Positions 51,896-63,908 of a stretch of DNA of 64,000 nucleotides are shown piece after piece. The DNA comes from Liolophura sinensis (taxonomy: Eukaryota; Mollusca; Polyplacophora; Chitonida; Chitonidae). The DNA lies in NCBI RefSeq assembly GCF_032854445.1, contig NC_088298.1:19794793-19858792 (forward strand). Reading direction: 5' to 3'. How positions within the stretch are numbered: the first letter of the stretch is position 1; the number at the start of each line of letters is the position of its first letter. The notes below the pieces were generated by a model. That model had not been told where the DNA came from and did not search any database. It saw nothing but the letters and a program-made list of their open reading frames with translations. A program made the translations under genes and the position numbers.

Positions 51896-52221
51896 TATGT
51901 CAATGGCAATACTGAAGAACTGGACACATCCACTATAAATTAAAGTGACCATCAAACACACCTGAACAAATGACCAGTAGCCAGGTAGGAACAGATATAA
52001 TACTGCACTTTACCATCTGACAGGTATGTAAACTGCATTCATAAGTACACCTGTGTATTTATAGTATTGTCACAGCAGCTCTGATTGACAGCACATACCT
52101 GGCATACCTGTGCCTTTGTACACTAGAATACAATAATCTGTTTGATGTCAAAGAAAAGTTTACCTGATTGTACACAAAAAGATTACCACAAAAAGATGAC
52201 AGACAGCCTCACCAAGGATCA

Positions 52222-52430
52222 GCGTATATGCATTACAACCAAAATAGAGTTTAGGAGAGTTTATGTAAATTTTTACTTGGATTTCTGAGACAAAACTATA
52301 TTGGTTGGATTGACTCATTTTCTAGGTTCGCAAAAAGGGTAAATTTTATCAGTCTACACAAAATAATGCCTTCAGAATATGCTTGAATGAGCACCTTGCC
52401 GACATGCAAAAAGGTTGAAGAGTTACAGTG
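52222..52430 (+). mobile_element. Small TIR element family M2
   Basis: CAAAATAGAGTTTAGGAG, GGTTCGCAAAAAGGGTAAAT and AAAAAGGTTGAAGAGTTACA. The left end is diverged. Confidence 0.75.
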
Positions 52431-52687
52431 GTGTACTTCTCCACCAATAAACTATCCTTTCACTGTTTTAATGCCAAATTCAAGGTTTTTTCACTGGTTG
52501 GCATTTTATGGGTAAAGGAAACAGGTGTGCCAGAAGACTGGCTTACATGTAGCTGCCCTAATTGCTCCAACTTTCCGCATGTGAAAGCAACTTTCAGTGC
52601 TCTTCATGTATCTTTTTATATCATGCAAAACATGCAAAAAGCCTTAACAACAACAGCAGGACAACACCCGTGTAAATGGGGACTTCA

Positions 52688-52950
52688 TATTTATTTAATT
52701 GGTGTTTTACGCCGTACTCAAGAATATTTCTCTTGTATGGCAGCAGCCAGCAATATGGTGGGAGGAAAACAGGCAGAGCCCGGCAGAAACCCATGACTAT
52801 CTGGAGGTTGCTAGAAGACCTTCCCACGTACGATAGGCGAGGAAGCCAGCACGAGCTGGACTTGAACTCACAGTGATCACATAGGTGAGAGGCTCCTGGG
52901 TCATTGCGCCATACTGGCCTGCTAAATTCCCCTCAGTCACAGAGACCCCG
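52688..52950 (-). mobile_element. SINE family S1, near full length
   Basis: TTTATTTAATTGGTGTTTTA, GGTGGGAGGAAAACAGGCAG and a degraded head CTCAGTCACAGAGACCCC. Confidence 0.9.
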
Positions 52951-53026
52951 AGGAAACTTCTTAAGCACAAGTACATAGCACTGAACAACCATCACGTTAG
53001 TGAATAAATGCAGTCAGGTTTGGGTT

Positions 53027-53090
53027 CAGGCGTACTCAACATTTTACTCATACAAGAACAGTTAGCATTATGGTGGGAGGACACTACAAA
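53027..53090 (-). mobile_element. SINE family S1 fragment
   Basis: GGCGTACTCAACATTTTACT and AGCATTATGGTGGGAGGAC. Confidence 0.7.
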
Positions 53091-53224
53091 CAGAACACTG
53101 ATTCCCCTTTATGTAGTGTAGATTTATGTTTGCTGTATATAAATGAAGACATACCAAGGTCATCTCACCTACATGTACACACTATATGTAGGCTATGTTT
53201 AGATACCAAGACCTAGAATATGAA

Positions 53225-56190
53225 GTCTTCAGAGATGTGGGCCATCATTCAGAAGACGAGTGTATGTGAGGGATGTGGGCCATCACTCAGAAGACGAGTA
53301 TGTGAGAGATGTGGGCCATCACTCAGAAGACGAATATGTGAGAGATGTGGGCCATCATTCAGAAGACGAGTGTATGTGAAAGATGTGGGCCATCACTCAG
53401 AAGACGAGTGTATGTGAAAGATGTGGGCCATCACTCAGAAGACGAGTGTATGTGAGAGATGTGGGCCATCATTCAGAAGACGAATATGTGAGAGATGTGG
53501 GCCATCATTCAGAAGACGAGTGTATGTGAAAGATGTGGGCCATCATTCAGAAGACGAATATGTGAGAGATGTGGGCCATCATTCAGAAGACGAGTGTATG
53601 TGAAAGATGTGGGCCATCATTCAGAAGACGAGTGTATGTGAAAGATGTGGGCCATCACTCAGAAGACGAGTGTATGTGAGAGATGTGGGCCATCACTCTG
53701 AAGACGAATATGTCAGAGATGTGGGCCATCATTCAGAAGATGAGTGTATGATGAGAGATGTGGGCCATCATTCAGAAGACGAGTATGTGAGAGATGTGGG
53801 CCATCATTCAGAAGACGAGTATGTGAGAAATGTGGGCCATCATTCAGAAGACGAGTGTATGTGAGAGATGTGGGCCATCATTCAGAAGACGAGGATGATG
53901 AGAGATGTGGGCCATCATTCAGAAGACGAGTATGTGAGAGATGTGGGCCATCATTCAAAAGACAAGTTTGTGAGAGATGTGGGCCATCATTCAGAAGATG
54001 AGTGTATGTGAGAGATGTGGGCCATCATTCAGAAGACGAGTGTATGTGAGAGATGTGGTCCATCATTCAGAAGACGAATATGTCAGAGATGTGGGCCATC
54101 ATTCAGAAGATGAGTATGGGAAAGATGTGGGCCATCACTCAGAAGACGAGTGTATGTGAGATATGTGGGCCATCACTCAGAAGATGAATATGTCAGAGAT
54201 GTGGGCCATCACTCAGAAGACGAGTGTATGTGAGAGATGTGGGCCATCATTCAGAAGATGAGCGTATGTGAGAGATGTGGGCCATCACTCAGAAGACGAA
54301 TATGTCAGAGATGTGGGCCATCATTCAGAAGATGAGTATGGGAAAGATGTGGGCCATCACTCAGAAGACGAGTGTATGTGAGAGATGTGGGCCATCATTC
54401 AGAAGACGAGTATGGGAAAGATGTGGGCCATCACTCAGAAGACGAGTGTATGTGAGAGATGTGGGCCATCACTCAGAAGACGAATATGTCAGAGATGTGG
54501 GCCATCATTCAGAAGATGAGCGTATGTGAGAGATGTGGGCCATCATTCAGAAGATGAGTGTATGTGAGAGATGTGGGCCATCATTCAGAAAACGAGTATG
54601 TGAGAGATGTGGGCCATCACTCAGAAGACGAGCGTATGTGAGAGATGTGGGCCATCATTCAGAAGATGAGTATGGGAAAGATGTGGGCCATCACTCAGAA
54701 GACGAGTGTATGTGAGAGATGTGGGCCATCATTCAGAAGACGAGTATGGGAAAGATGTGGGCCATCACTCAGAAGACGAGTGTATGTGAGAGATGTGGGC
54801 CATCACTCAGAAGACGAATATGTCAGAGATGTGGGCCATCATTCAGAAGATGAGCGTATGTGAGAGATGTGGGCCATCATTCAGAAGATGAGTGTATGTG
54901 AGAGATGTGGGCCATCATTCAGAAAACGAGTATGTGAGAGATGTGGGCCATCACTCAGAAGACGAGCGTATGTGAGAGATGTGGGCCATCATTCAGAAGA
55001 AGAGGATGATGAGAGATGTGGGCCATCATTCAGAAAACGAGTACGTGAGATGTGGACCATCATTCAGAAGACGAGTATGTGAGAGATGTGGGCCATCATT
55101 CAGAAGACGAGGATGATGAGAGATGTGGGCCATCATTCAGAAAACGAGTATGTGAGATGTGGGCCATCATTCAGAAGACGACTATGATAAGAGATGTGGG
55201 CCATCATTCAGAAGACGAGTATGTGAGAGATGTGGGCCATCATTCAGAAGATGAGTATGTGAGAGATGTGGGCCATCATTCAGAAGATGAATATGTGAGA
55301 GATGTGCGCCATCATTCAGAAAACGAGTATGTGAGATGTGGGCCATCACTCAGAAGACGAGCATATGTGAGAGATGTGGGCCATCATTCAGCAGACGAGT
55401 GTATGTGAGAGATGTGGGCCATCATTCGACAGACGAGTGTATGTGAGAGATGTTGGCCATCATTCAGAAGACGAGTATGATGAGAGATGTGGGCCATCAT
55501 TCAGAAGACGAGTACGTGAGAGATGTGGGCCATCATTTAGAAGACGAGGATGATGAGAGATGTGGGCCATCATTCAGAAGACGAGGATGATGAGAGATGT
55601 GGGCCATCATTCAGAAGACGAGGATGATGAGAGATGTGGGCCATCATTCAGAAGACGAGTATGTGAGAGATGTGGGCCATCATTCAGAAGACGAGTGTAT
55701 GTGAGAGATGTGGGCCATCATTCAGAAGACGAGGATGATGAGAGATGTGGGCCATCATTCAGAAGACGAGTACGTGAGAGATGTGGGCCATCATTCAGAA
55801 GACGAGGATGATGAGAGATGTGGGCCATCATTCAGAAGACGAGTACGTGAGAGATGTGGGCCATCATTCAGAAGACGAGGATGATGAGAGATGTGGGCCA
55901 TCATTCAGAAGACGAGTATGTGAGAGATGTGGGCCATCATTCAGAAGACGAGTGTATGTGAGAGATGTGGGCCATCATTCAGAAGACGAGGATGATGAGA
56001 GATGTGGGCCATCATTCAGAAGACGAGTACGTGAGAGATGTGGGCCATCATTCAGAAGACGAGGATGATGAGAGATGTGGGCCATCACTCAGAAGACGAG
56101 TATGTGAGAGATGTGGGCCATCACTCAGAAAACGAGTATGATAAGAGATGTGGGCCATCAATCAGAAGACGAGGATGATGAGAGAGCGAG
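53225..56190. repeat. ~3-kb tandem array, 36-38 bp units, about 80 copies, with higher-order repeats
   Basis: The core is GATGTGGGCCATCATTCAGA plus AGACGAG, followed by a variable spacer (TATGTGAGA, TGTATGTGAGA, GATGATGAGA). Multi-unit blocks are duplicated, for example at 54533 and 54867 (334 bp apart). Units ending GATGATGAGA are concentrated to the right of about 55000. Mixed unit lengths break any long frame. Confidence 0.98.
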
Positions 56191-56237
56191 GTTAACCTTT
56201 CATTTTGCATACACTAGGACATCCAAAGGTTTTACTT

Positions 56238-56622
56238 GATTTACACATAAAGACCATAAACTTTGTCCATGACTAACTTGCCCATTTTTCCTTATTCTGA
56301 GAGTTCTATTGATTTTACAAAGGGTTTGCGTGGGAAGGTCTGTCAGCAACCGGAGGATGGTTGTGGGTTTCTCCCAGGCTCTGCGCGGTTCCCTCCCACC
56401 ATAAAGCTGGCCACCGTCATAAATGAAATATTCTTGAGTATGGCATAAAACACAAATCAAATCAAATCAAATCAAATAAATAAATAGAAAGGTTTTGCTT
56501 GGAATAAGAGATGATATTCTACTGGAAAATTGTACGCTTCAGCACCAAAATATTTTGTGATATATACTTGCCTTGAAAAATACGCTTTTGTGGGCAAAAT
56601 TTTAGATCCTTTAGGGTATTTG
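56238..56622. mobile_element. Small TIR element family M1 interrupted by SINE S1
   Basis: CATAAAGACCATAAACTTTG to GATTTTACAAAGGGTTTGC, then the SINE, then AAAGGTTTTGCTTGGAATAA to TTTTAGATCCTTTAGGG, followed by TA. Confidence 0.85.
56331..56485 (+). mobile_element. SINE family S1, 5'-truncated, nested in M1
   Basis: GTGGGAAGGTCTGTCAGCAA to an AAATC/AAAT tail. AAAGGGTTTGC and AAAGGTTTTGC on the two sides fit a TSD with one change. Confidence 0.88.
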
Positions 56623-56689
56623 TTTGCTTGGAATTGTACATTGTATACCATGGTCACATGTTGAGTTAAAGGGAGACTGTAGAGTTAAG

Positions 56690-57345
56690 AGAACACTGGT
56701 CCAAATGCTGAAAATGCTGCCTCACTACAGTGTAATGCCAAAGACACTAGACATGACACCTCCACTGGGTTGCTTTTGCAGCCAGTAGAGCACACAGCTC
56801 TAAAAAGCTTGTTTGATTGGGTTAGATGATCACACCCGATACTATGGTGTTATGACCTAAAAGGAAAGTGGTCTCAATGCTTGAAATGCTCCCTCACTAC
56901 AGTCCCATACCAAAGACACCAGACATGACAACACCATTTGTGAGCTCTTGCAGCCAGTACTACATGTAGTTCCAAAAAGTTTGCCTGATTCAGTCATATG
57001 ACCACATCTGACACCATGGTGTTATAGCTTTTAAGAGACAGGTTTCAATGCTTAAAATGCTGCTTTACAATAATGCCATTGCTCAATTCAGTTCTATGAC
57101 CACATCAATTTGAAAGGACAGTGTTCTCAATGCTTAAAATTGTGCCATGCCAAAAACATCAGTCATCACACCCCAGTGGTGGGCTTGCAGCAGGGCAACA
57201 ATATAGAATGTAGTTCCATAAAGCTTGCTTCATTAATTCCATGACCACATCTGACGCCATGGGCAAAGGACCTAAAAGGACTCCGTGCTTAAAATGCTAC
57301 CTCAGTGGAACTATAGCTTTTCCTGTCCTTTTTTTGGCATCACGC
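56690..57345. repeat. ~170-bp degenerate tandem repeat, about 4 units
   Basis: TCAATGCTTAAAATGCTGCC, CCAAAGACACCAGACATGAC, GCAGCCAGTA and GACCACATCTGACACCATGG recur at 56701, 56874, 57045 (shortened) and 57126-57290. Confidence 0.82.
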
Positions 57346-57921
57346 CAGAAAAATCAGACATGACACTCAATTGATCCATGTGTAGACCCCATTAATCAGT
57401 GATACAGTACATCAAAAGTAATTTTCTGGCATTTTCCATCATCTAACGCACCACACGTTGTCCTACTGTACAAAATATAGTACAGAAGCAAGGGTGATTT
57501 GTTCATGAACTCATAGGTGTCGGATTTTCCGTATTTTTTAGATGCTTGGTCTTTATTCAAACATGCCAATATTAACTCTGGCCAAACTGTCAAGACCTGA
57601 TTAGCTGTGAAGTGTCAATAACAGAGCCTACTTTAAAGCAGACATGTTTAATCTGTACACATCTCCTCTTCGCTCCCAGATCAATTTGAGAGTGAACTGT
57701 TGACTCGAATTGAGAGCGAACACACCAGACGCCATAATACAGTCACAGTGACACAAGTAAAACCTGTTTAAATGCAAACATCTGAGCCAGGCATTTATTG
57801 ACATGCTATTAATTATAAGTAATTAAATAAATAAAATACTTTCTCAGTTATGTATGAGTTTGTATGTCTTTAATTATATCTTACTCACCACTGAATCCTT
57901 TTATCTGATATATACACAAAA

Positions 57922-58770
57922 CACCCACGTCATAATCCCCATATCCATGACTAGTATCCCTAACACACACACTTCATAATCCCCATATCCATGACTAGTA
58001 TCCCTCATACACCCACTTCATAATCCCCATATCCATGACTAGTATCCCTGACACACCCACTTCATAATCCCCATATCCATGACTAGTATCCCTCATACAC
58101 CCACTTCATAATCCCCATATCCATGACTAGTATCCCTCACACACCCACTTCATAATCCCCATATCCATGACTAGTATCCCTCACCCACCCACCTCATAAT
58201 CCCCATATCCATGACTAGTATCCCTCACCCACCCACTTCATAATCCCCATATCCATGACTAGTATCCCTCACACACCCACTTCATAATCCCCATATCCAT
58301 GACTAGTATCCCTCACCCACCCACCTCATAATCCCCATATCCATGACTAGTATCCCTGACACACTCACTTCATAATCCCCATATCCATGACTAGTATCCC
58401 TCACCCACCCACCTCATAATCCCCATATCCATGACTAGTATCCTCACACACACTTCATAATCCCCATATCCATGACTAGCATCCCTCACACACCCACCTC
58501 ATAATCCCCATATCCATGACTAGTATCCCTCACCCACCCACCTCATAATCCCCATATCCATGACTAGTATCCCTCATACACCCACTTCATAATCCCCATA
58601 TCCATGACTAGTATCCCTCACCCACCCACCTCATAATCCCCATATCCATGACTAGTATCCCTCACCCACACACCTCATAATCCCCATATCCATGACTAGT
58701 ATCCCTCATACACCCACTTCATAATCCCCATATCCATGACTAGTATCCCTCACCCACCCACTTCATAATC
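57922..58770. repeat. 44-bp tandem array, about 19 units
   Basis: The unit is CATAATCCCCATATCCATGA plus CTAGTATCCCTCACCCACCCACTT. Three spacer versions (CTCACCCACC, CTCATACACC, CTGACACACC) recur. Confidence 0.97.
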
Positions 58771-58817
58771 CCAAAAATAATTACTAAATGCATGACTAAT
58801 AAAAGTTTCCTATTTTG

Positions 58818-58940
58818 GTAGGAAGATCTGCTGGCAATCATGCTGATGGGTTTCCCCAGACTTTCTGCCCAGCTTCCTCCCACCATAATGCTGGATGGCT
58901 GCCATCCTATAAGTCAAATATTCTTGAGCACTAAATTTAT
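58818..58940 (+). mobile_element. SINE family S1, truncated at both ends
   Basis: GGAAGATCTGCTGGCAATC, CCTCCCACCATAATGCTGGA and TCAAATATTCTTGAGCAC. Confidence 0.8.
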
Positions 58941-58944
58941 AATT

Positions 58945-59505
58945 TTGGACATATAAAATAATTTGCAATATCCAAGTTTAGTTTAGGATACTCATACATT
59001 GAAAAAGTTATGCATTTTATTGCATAAATCCAGACAGATATGTCAAAGAGAAAACAAAACTTTCACTAAACTTTCTCACACTTTTTGTCAATGAATCTGA
59101 TGTATTTGTGCAGTACATCAAAGTAAAGAAAAACAAACATGAGGGCGGACTATAAAAATTTATCCTTGAATGGTGGTAAAGGAGGCAGACTTTATCGGCT
59201 TTTGTTGGCCGTAGAGCTAGCATTTATATTTGTGCATTAGCAACTCATCAGCTTTAAACATTCGTCAACCTGTAAATTCCCACGGTGACAAGTTCAACTG
59301 ACAAAACAATTCTCCAGATTAAAACCTGCCCAGGTTGTTTATCTGCGTACAATAGGGAGTCTGCATTCACTCATATAAACTAGGCTTCAATACGTTTTGT
59401 GTTCTTTTTTTCTTGTCAACAAGAAAATATTTATCCCCAGGCTGAAAATAATTATTTTACTTGATGATATATTTTTTTTCCCTTTTGCTCTTAACAACTG
59501 TTTTT
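58945..59505. other. Unassigned interval
   Basis: No recognised feature. Confidence 0.5.
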
Positions 59506-59514
59506 CTCTTCAAC

Positions 59515-59975
59515 ATAGGAAAAGAGAAGAGAAGACATTAGAAAAGCCATACATCACTTACCAAATGGACAAACTTAGCTCAGCAACATTAAGTTGATAG
59601 GTAAAATATTTTTGATTTGGACTTTCATAGGTGTGATGAACACCCACTTTTGAATATGGGAAAAGAAAATATGACATTAGAAAAGCCATACATCACTTAC
59701 CAAATGGACAAACTTAGCTGAGCAACATTAAATTAATAGGTAAAATACTTTTCATTTAGATTTTAATATGTGTACTGAGCATTCCATTTTTAACCTAGGA
59801 AAAGAAAAGAGAAAATTTTAGAAAAAGCATACATTAATACCAAAGGAGCAAACTGATCTCCTTAGCTTGAAATTAACAAGTAAAATTCTTGATTCACAAG
59901 TTCACACATGTAGCAAGAACACCCATTTTTCAGCATGGGAATAGAAAAGAGAAGATATTACCAAAAGCTTACATC
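59515..59975. repeat. ~140-bp tandem repeat, 3 units plus a partial
   Basis: Starts at 59517, 59658, 59797 and 59937. Shared words are AGGAAAAGAGAAGAGAAGAC, AAAAGCCATACATCACTTAC and CAAATGGACAAACTTAGC. Confidence 0.9.
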
Positions 59976-59984
59976 AGTACCAAA

Positions 59985-60030
59985 TGAAATGAATGAGTGC
60001 TAGCTTGGAGTTTAACATCCTATTTGTACC
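59985..60030 (-). mobile_element. SINE family S2/S3 tail fragment
   Basis: GAAATGAATGAGTGCTAGCT and TGGAGTTTAACATCC match the tail side of S2. Confidence 0.5.
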
Positions 60031-60177
60031 AAATGGACAAACTCAACCCAACAACAGGAAAAGGTAGCACATTTCTGATTCTCAGGTATTTAGAACAACC
60101 ATCTATTTTGCAACATACCTGGCCTTCCACCTTACAAATGTAACACACTATTTTTCCTTAACTATACTATTACTTCA

Positions 60178-60440
60178 TTTATTTATTTATTAATTTGACT
60201 GGAGTTTTATGCAGTACTCAAGAACATTTCACTTCTATAAGCATTTTGTTGGCAGGAAACCGGACACAGCCCAGGGGAAACCCACAATCATCCGCGGATT
60301 GGTGGCAGACCTTAAATTACCATGTACAACAGCAAAGGAAACCAGCATGAGCTGGATTTGAACTCACAGCAGCCGCATTGAAGCTCCTGGGACACTCTAC
60401 TGTGTTAGCATGCTAACCACTAGTCCACTGAGGCCTCATC
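60178..60440 (-). mobile_element. SINE family S1, near full length
   Basis: ATTT tail, GACTGGAGTTTTATGCAGTA, CACAGCCCAGGGGAAACCCA and a diverged head ending CCACTGAGGCCTC. Confidence 0.9.
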
Positions 60441-60507
60441 CACACAGGTTTCTCGTCAAAAGTTCAAAGAACAAGAATTCATACAACAGACATCCCATAT
60501 CCCACCA

Positions 60508-60592
60508 TGAGAGGAAGCGCAGCGACCGCAGTGGGGAGAGGCTCCTGGGTCAATGCATCGCGCTCACGTGCTAACCCCTCAGCCACAGTATC
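60508..60592 (-). mobile_element. SINE family S1, tRNA-like head only
   Basis: GCAGCGACCGCAGTGGGGAG to CCCCTCAGCCACAG, the 5' end of S1 without the body. Confidence 0.75.
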
Positions 60593-60826
60593 ATTAATTG
60601 GCAAATGTATGTAATTATCCACAACGAATGGTCACTGTTGTTCTAATTTATTACATGTTCATTTATTTTAAAATTGTATTTGGGTTTTGCTGTACTTTGA
60701 GGATGTACTTCAGCTGGACTATTCGTAGTATTCATTGGCAATTAACACTCTTCTTCTGCTTTCTATTTACAACACTTATCATTCAAATAACATAATAATA
60801 AGAAGAATTGTACAAGATACCTTATT

Positions 60827-61103
60827 TTTATTTTTTTTATTTATTTATTTATTTATTTATTTATTTGATTGGTGTTTTATGCCTTACTCAAGAATATTTC
60901 ACTTATACGACGACGGCCAGCATTATGGTGGCAAGAAACCGGGAACCCACAAGCACCCACAGGTTGCTGACAGGCCTTCCCACACACGACTAGAAAGGAG
61001 GCCAGCATAAGCTGGAATTGAACTCACAGCAACTGCATTGGTGAGAGGTTCCTGGGTCATTATCGTGCGCTAGCGCACTAACCAACTGAGCCACAGAGGC
61101 CCC
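60827..61103 (-). mobile_element. SINE family S1, full length, with target-site duplication
   Basis: (ATTT)n tail and GATTGGTGTTTTATGCCTTA through CCACAGAGGCCCC. ACCTTATT flanks both sides (60819-60826 and 61104-61111). It has a small deletion after GAAACCGGGA. Confidence 0.93.
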
Positions 61104-61298
61104 ACCTTATTATAAATGTGTTTTCTGATTTCTTTACTTCCAGGTTAGCTTTATTCAATTTGCTTGATTTTGACGGATTAATCCACCTTATAGGGCCAGT
61201 TAAGAGCTTTTTGTGAAGACTGATAATTTCTTATAGTGTTGACATCTAAAATATCATCTTAACCCACAACACATCTGTCCATCTTTCCTGGTTGGCTT

Positions 61299-61475
61299 AC
61301 TGTAATTCTTCAACCTTTTCGCATGTTTGCAAGGTATTTATTCCAGCAAATTCTGAAATTATACTTTTTGTGAAGCCCTGAAATTGGCTAATCCAACAAA
61401 TGTAGTTTTGTCTCCAAAAATCAAATTACAAATATGCATAACTTGCACTTTAAGTGCAACTGATTTTAATCAAAT
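61299..61475 (-). mobile_element. Small TIR element family M2, right part missing
   Basis: TACTGTAATTCTTCAACCTT, ATTATACTTTTTGTGAAGCC and GTTTTGTCTCCAAAAATCAA. Confidence 0.8.
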
Positions 61476-61711
61476 ACTATTTCCCTACAATTGTTGTCAT
61501 CTTAATATCTGCTGTGTGTTTTTACTTACTTATTCAAAAATATTTCAATTGTCAAGGTTAATTTTGGGTTGAAGGAACATAGCATGCCATTTCTAGAGAA
61601 ATGACATCCCTGTTGACAACTAACACATGACTTATACTACGCTAGTTGTTTTTTTTTCAATAAAAGATGTTAAAATATCAACAAAGAAATGCAGTAAAAT
61701 ATATTCCTTCA

Positions 61712-61714
<3 letters not shown>

Positions 61715-61743
<29 letters not shown>
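61715..61743. repeat. (TA)n microsatellite
   Basis: About 14 TA units followed by a T-run. Confidence 0.97.
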
Positions 61744-61751
<8 letters not shown>

Positions 61752-62039
61752 TTTTAATTTTCTGTGGGCAATTATAAGTGCACTGTATTATGAGAAATGT
61801 GAATACAAATCCCTCTATTAACACATACCTTTTTCAACAATTATTTTGTCATATTCAAATTAGCGTGAATTCATTGGCCAGTTTGATGCTCAGTAATTTG
61901 TCATCAATCTTCACATTTCATTATTAATATCCCATTTCTTGAGAAAAACTACTCAAAGTTGAACTTGGGTCATTCGGTTAAGAAAATCTTCTGATCCTCC
62001 ATTGAACACCCCTCTTGTTGACAAAATAACTTTGTCCAC

Positions 62040-62290
62040 TGACAAGTCCTATACATTTAATGCAATTAAGATGCCAGAGGTCACAAGCAAATCTATTATT
62101 GTTCAAAGGGTGGACAGGTGATTGGGCCATTAGGCTGTACTATTGCTCCCGCCCTCATTACCACGGCGACAAAACTATCAGCTCACCAATCAGCACCTGT
62201 GTTTTGCCTCAAGGCAACAGCCACGTATCCATTTTGCCTGACAAAACAGCAAACTTCATACAGCTCAACAGGTGAAGTAAATATGCTACC
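62040..62290. promoter_or_regulatory. Possible regulatory stretch
   Basis: GC-richer than its surroundings, with CCAAT-type words in both orientations (GATTGGG, ACCAATCAGC), CAGGTG/CACCTG E-boxes and ACAATAATAG/CTTTGAACAAT HMG-type words. This is motif evidence only; no adjoining gene was identified. Confidence 0.2.
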
Positions 62291-62299
62291 AAATGTACC

Positions 62300-63450
62300 A
62301 CACAATACATCTGTGGTAAAATATCTAAACATCTGCTAGAAAATAATTACAAAAATTGTATTCTAATGTTTTTCGTTTGAGTACATGCATGCGGCTTTCT
62401 AAAGATACTTTTGAAAATTTGCATGAAAAAAGAAGATTTTTTTCCATTCATTCCATGATAATCAAGAATATCATCAACATAATAAACACCCAAAAATTAA
62501 ATTTGCATCCACTTCTCATTCTAAAGAAAACAGAAAACTAGAAATGTTAGAAATGTTACATTATTCATGAAAATTAATGATATCAATTATTATTATGTCG
62601 GTAGCTGTTTGGACCATGTTACAGTTATTTATCAAGGATGAAAAAAACACATCTACACAACATGGAGGAGATTTGAACTCTAGATCAGAGGCCTTACAGT
62701 ACAGTTTCAGGGTCAAATGCAGCTTTTTAATTTGGGCACCCTTTTAGTAGCCTAATTTGGACTAAAATATTTCCACATGTATTACAAAACCTCAAATTAA
62801 AGCCTTATATACCAAATTATAGAGGCAAAATTACTTATACATCTTTGTACTGTCAATGCACATGATTACAAGAACTTTTTTCAAACATTCAAGTTAAATT
62901 TATTAGGCAGTACATATATTTCCATAATTTGGGCTTTTTTAGGGCTTACCCTAATTTGGGCACCTGTAAAGGGTATCAAAATGTCCTTGCATTTGACACT
63001 GACAGTTTTCAAGCTCGCTGCATTGCTGTACATGTACACTGTATAGAGATCAGAGGTTAAGTTCATGCATGTACGTCTTTAACTGCAGCTGTGTAAAACA
63101 CGTTTTCCAGCAAAATTATAAAAACGTGAAATCAGCCTAATTAACTCATCTGCGTATTCAGTATACAACAAAAATCTTTAAAAAATGTTCAATTAAAATT
63201 CTGTATCAGTGGCTTCAAATTGTGACTCGGCAACAAAAACCTCTAATTTTCAAACTGGATCACCTCAGATCTGAATACAGATGATAAAATCTCGCTAAAA
63301 GACAGGTTTGTGACATTAATGAGCATAGAGTGAGGCGGATAAGTCTAGGGGGTAAAGACAGAGGAAGGTTTTATTGTGAATACCGTTTAGTCTGGTACAG
63401 CTGTGTTACAATCATAGTACATATTCACATGGAGCCTGTAGCTTACAACT
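62300..63450. other. Unassigned interval
   Basis: AT-rich. No recognised gene or repeat family. Confidence 0.5.
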
Positions 63451-63457
63451 GACCATG

Positions 63458-63650
63458 AGTACCCGCAAAAGTGCATTTTTAGAGGCAAATAAATGTCACA
63501 AATGACTATTTTTGGGGATGACATTTTCCTGTAGACTATCATCCCACATTTCAAGAAAACCTCAAAAATCCTTTCTAAAATCAAGAGAAATCTCAAGTTC
63601 AGGAAAAATGGCCAAGTTAGTCATGGATGGAATTTATGGTCATTTAAAGT
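63458..63650. mobile_element. Small TIR element family M1
   Basis: GCAAAAGTGCATTTTTAGAGGC, CCTCAAAAATCCTTTC and GGAATTTATGGTCATTTAAAG. The left end is diverged. Confidence 0.75.
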
Positions 63651-63867
63651 AAATGTACAATGTAAATGTACAAGACAAGATATCAAACCACATCTACATG
63701 TACAAGACAAGACATAAAACCACATGTACACAGTAAACATAATTTGCCTGCTGTTTATATTATCTCAAGTTATATGCCTGGTGTTTTAGATAAATGTAAT
63801 AGATAGTATAATTTAAATGCATAGCTTTTTGATGTCTGTGACCAGGTGACAAACAGCTGATTTTTTT

Positions 63868-63908
63868 TTCCTTGATTTTTGTGTAATGCCATACTCAAGT
63901 ATATTACC
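63868..63908 (-). mobile_element. SINE family S1 tail fragment
   Basis: TTGATTTTTGTGTAATGCCA and TACTCAAGTATATTACC. Confidence 0.6.

Noticed and set aside
53220-56068. Zinc-finger-like CERCGPSFRRR repeats
   Set aside because: Units of 36, 37 and 38 bp shift the frame repeatedly. The Cys spacing is a by-product of TGTGAGAGATGTGGG.
57922-58770. CRISPR-like regular repeat spacing
   Set aside because: Spacers are variants of the same sequence and the genome is animal; this is a minisatellite.
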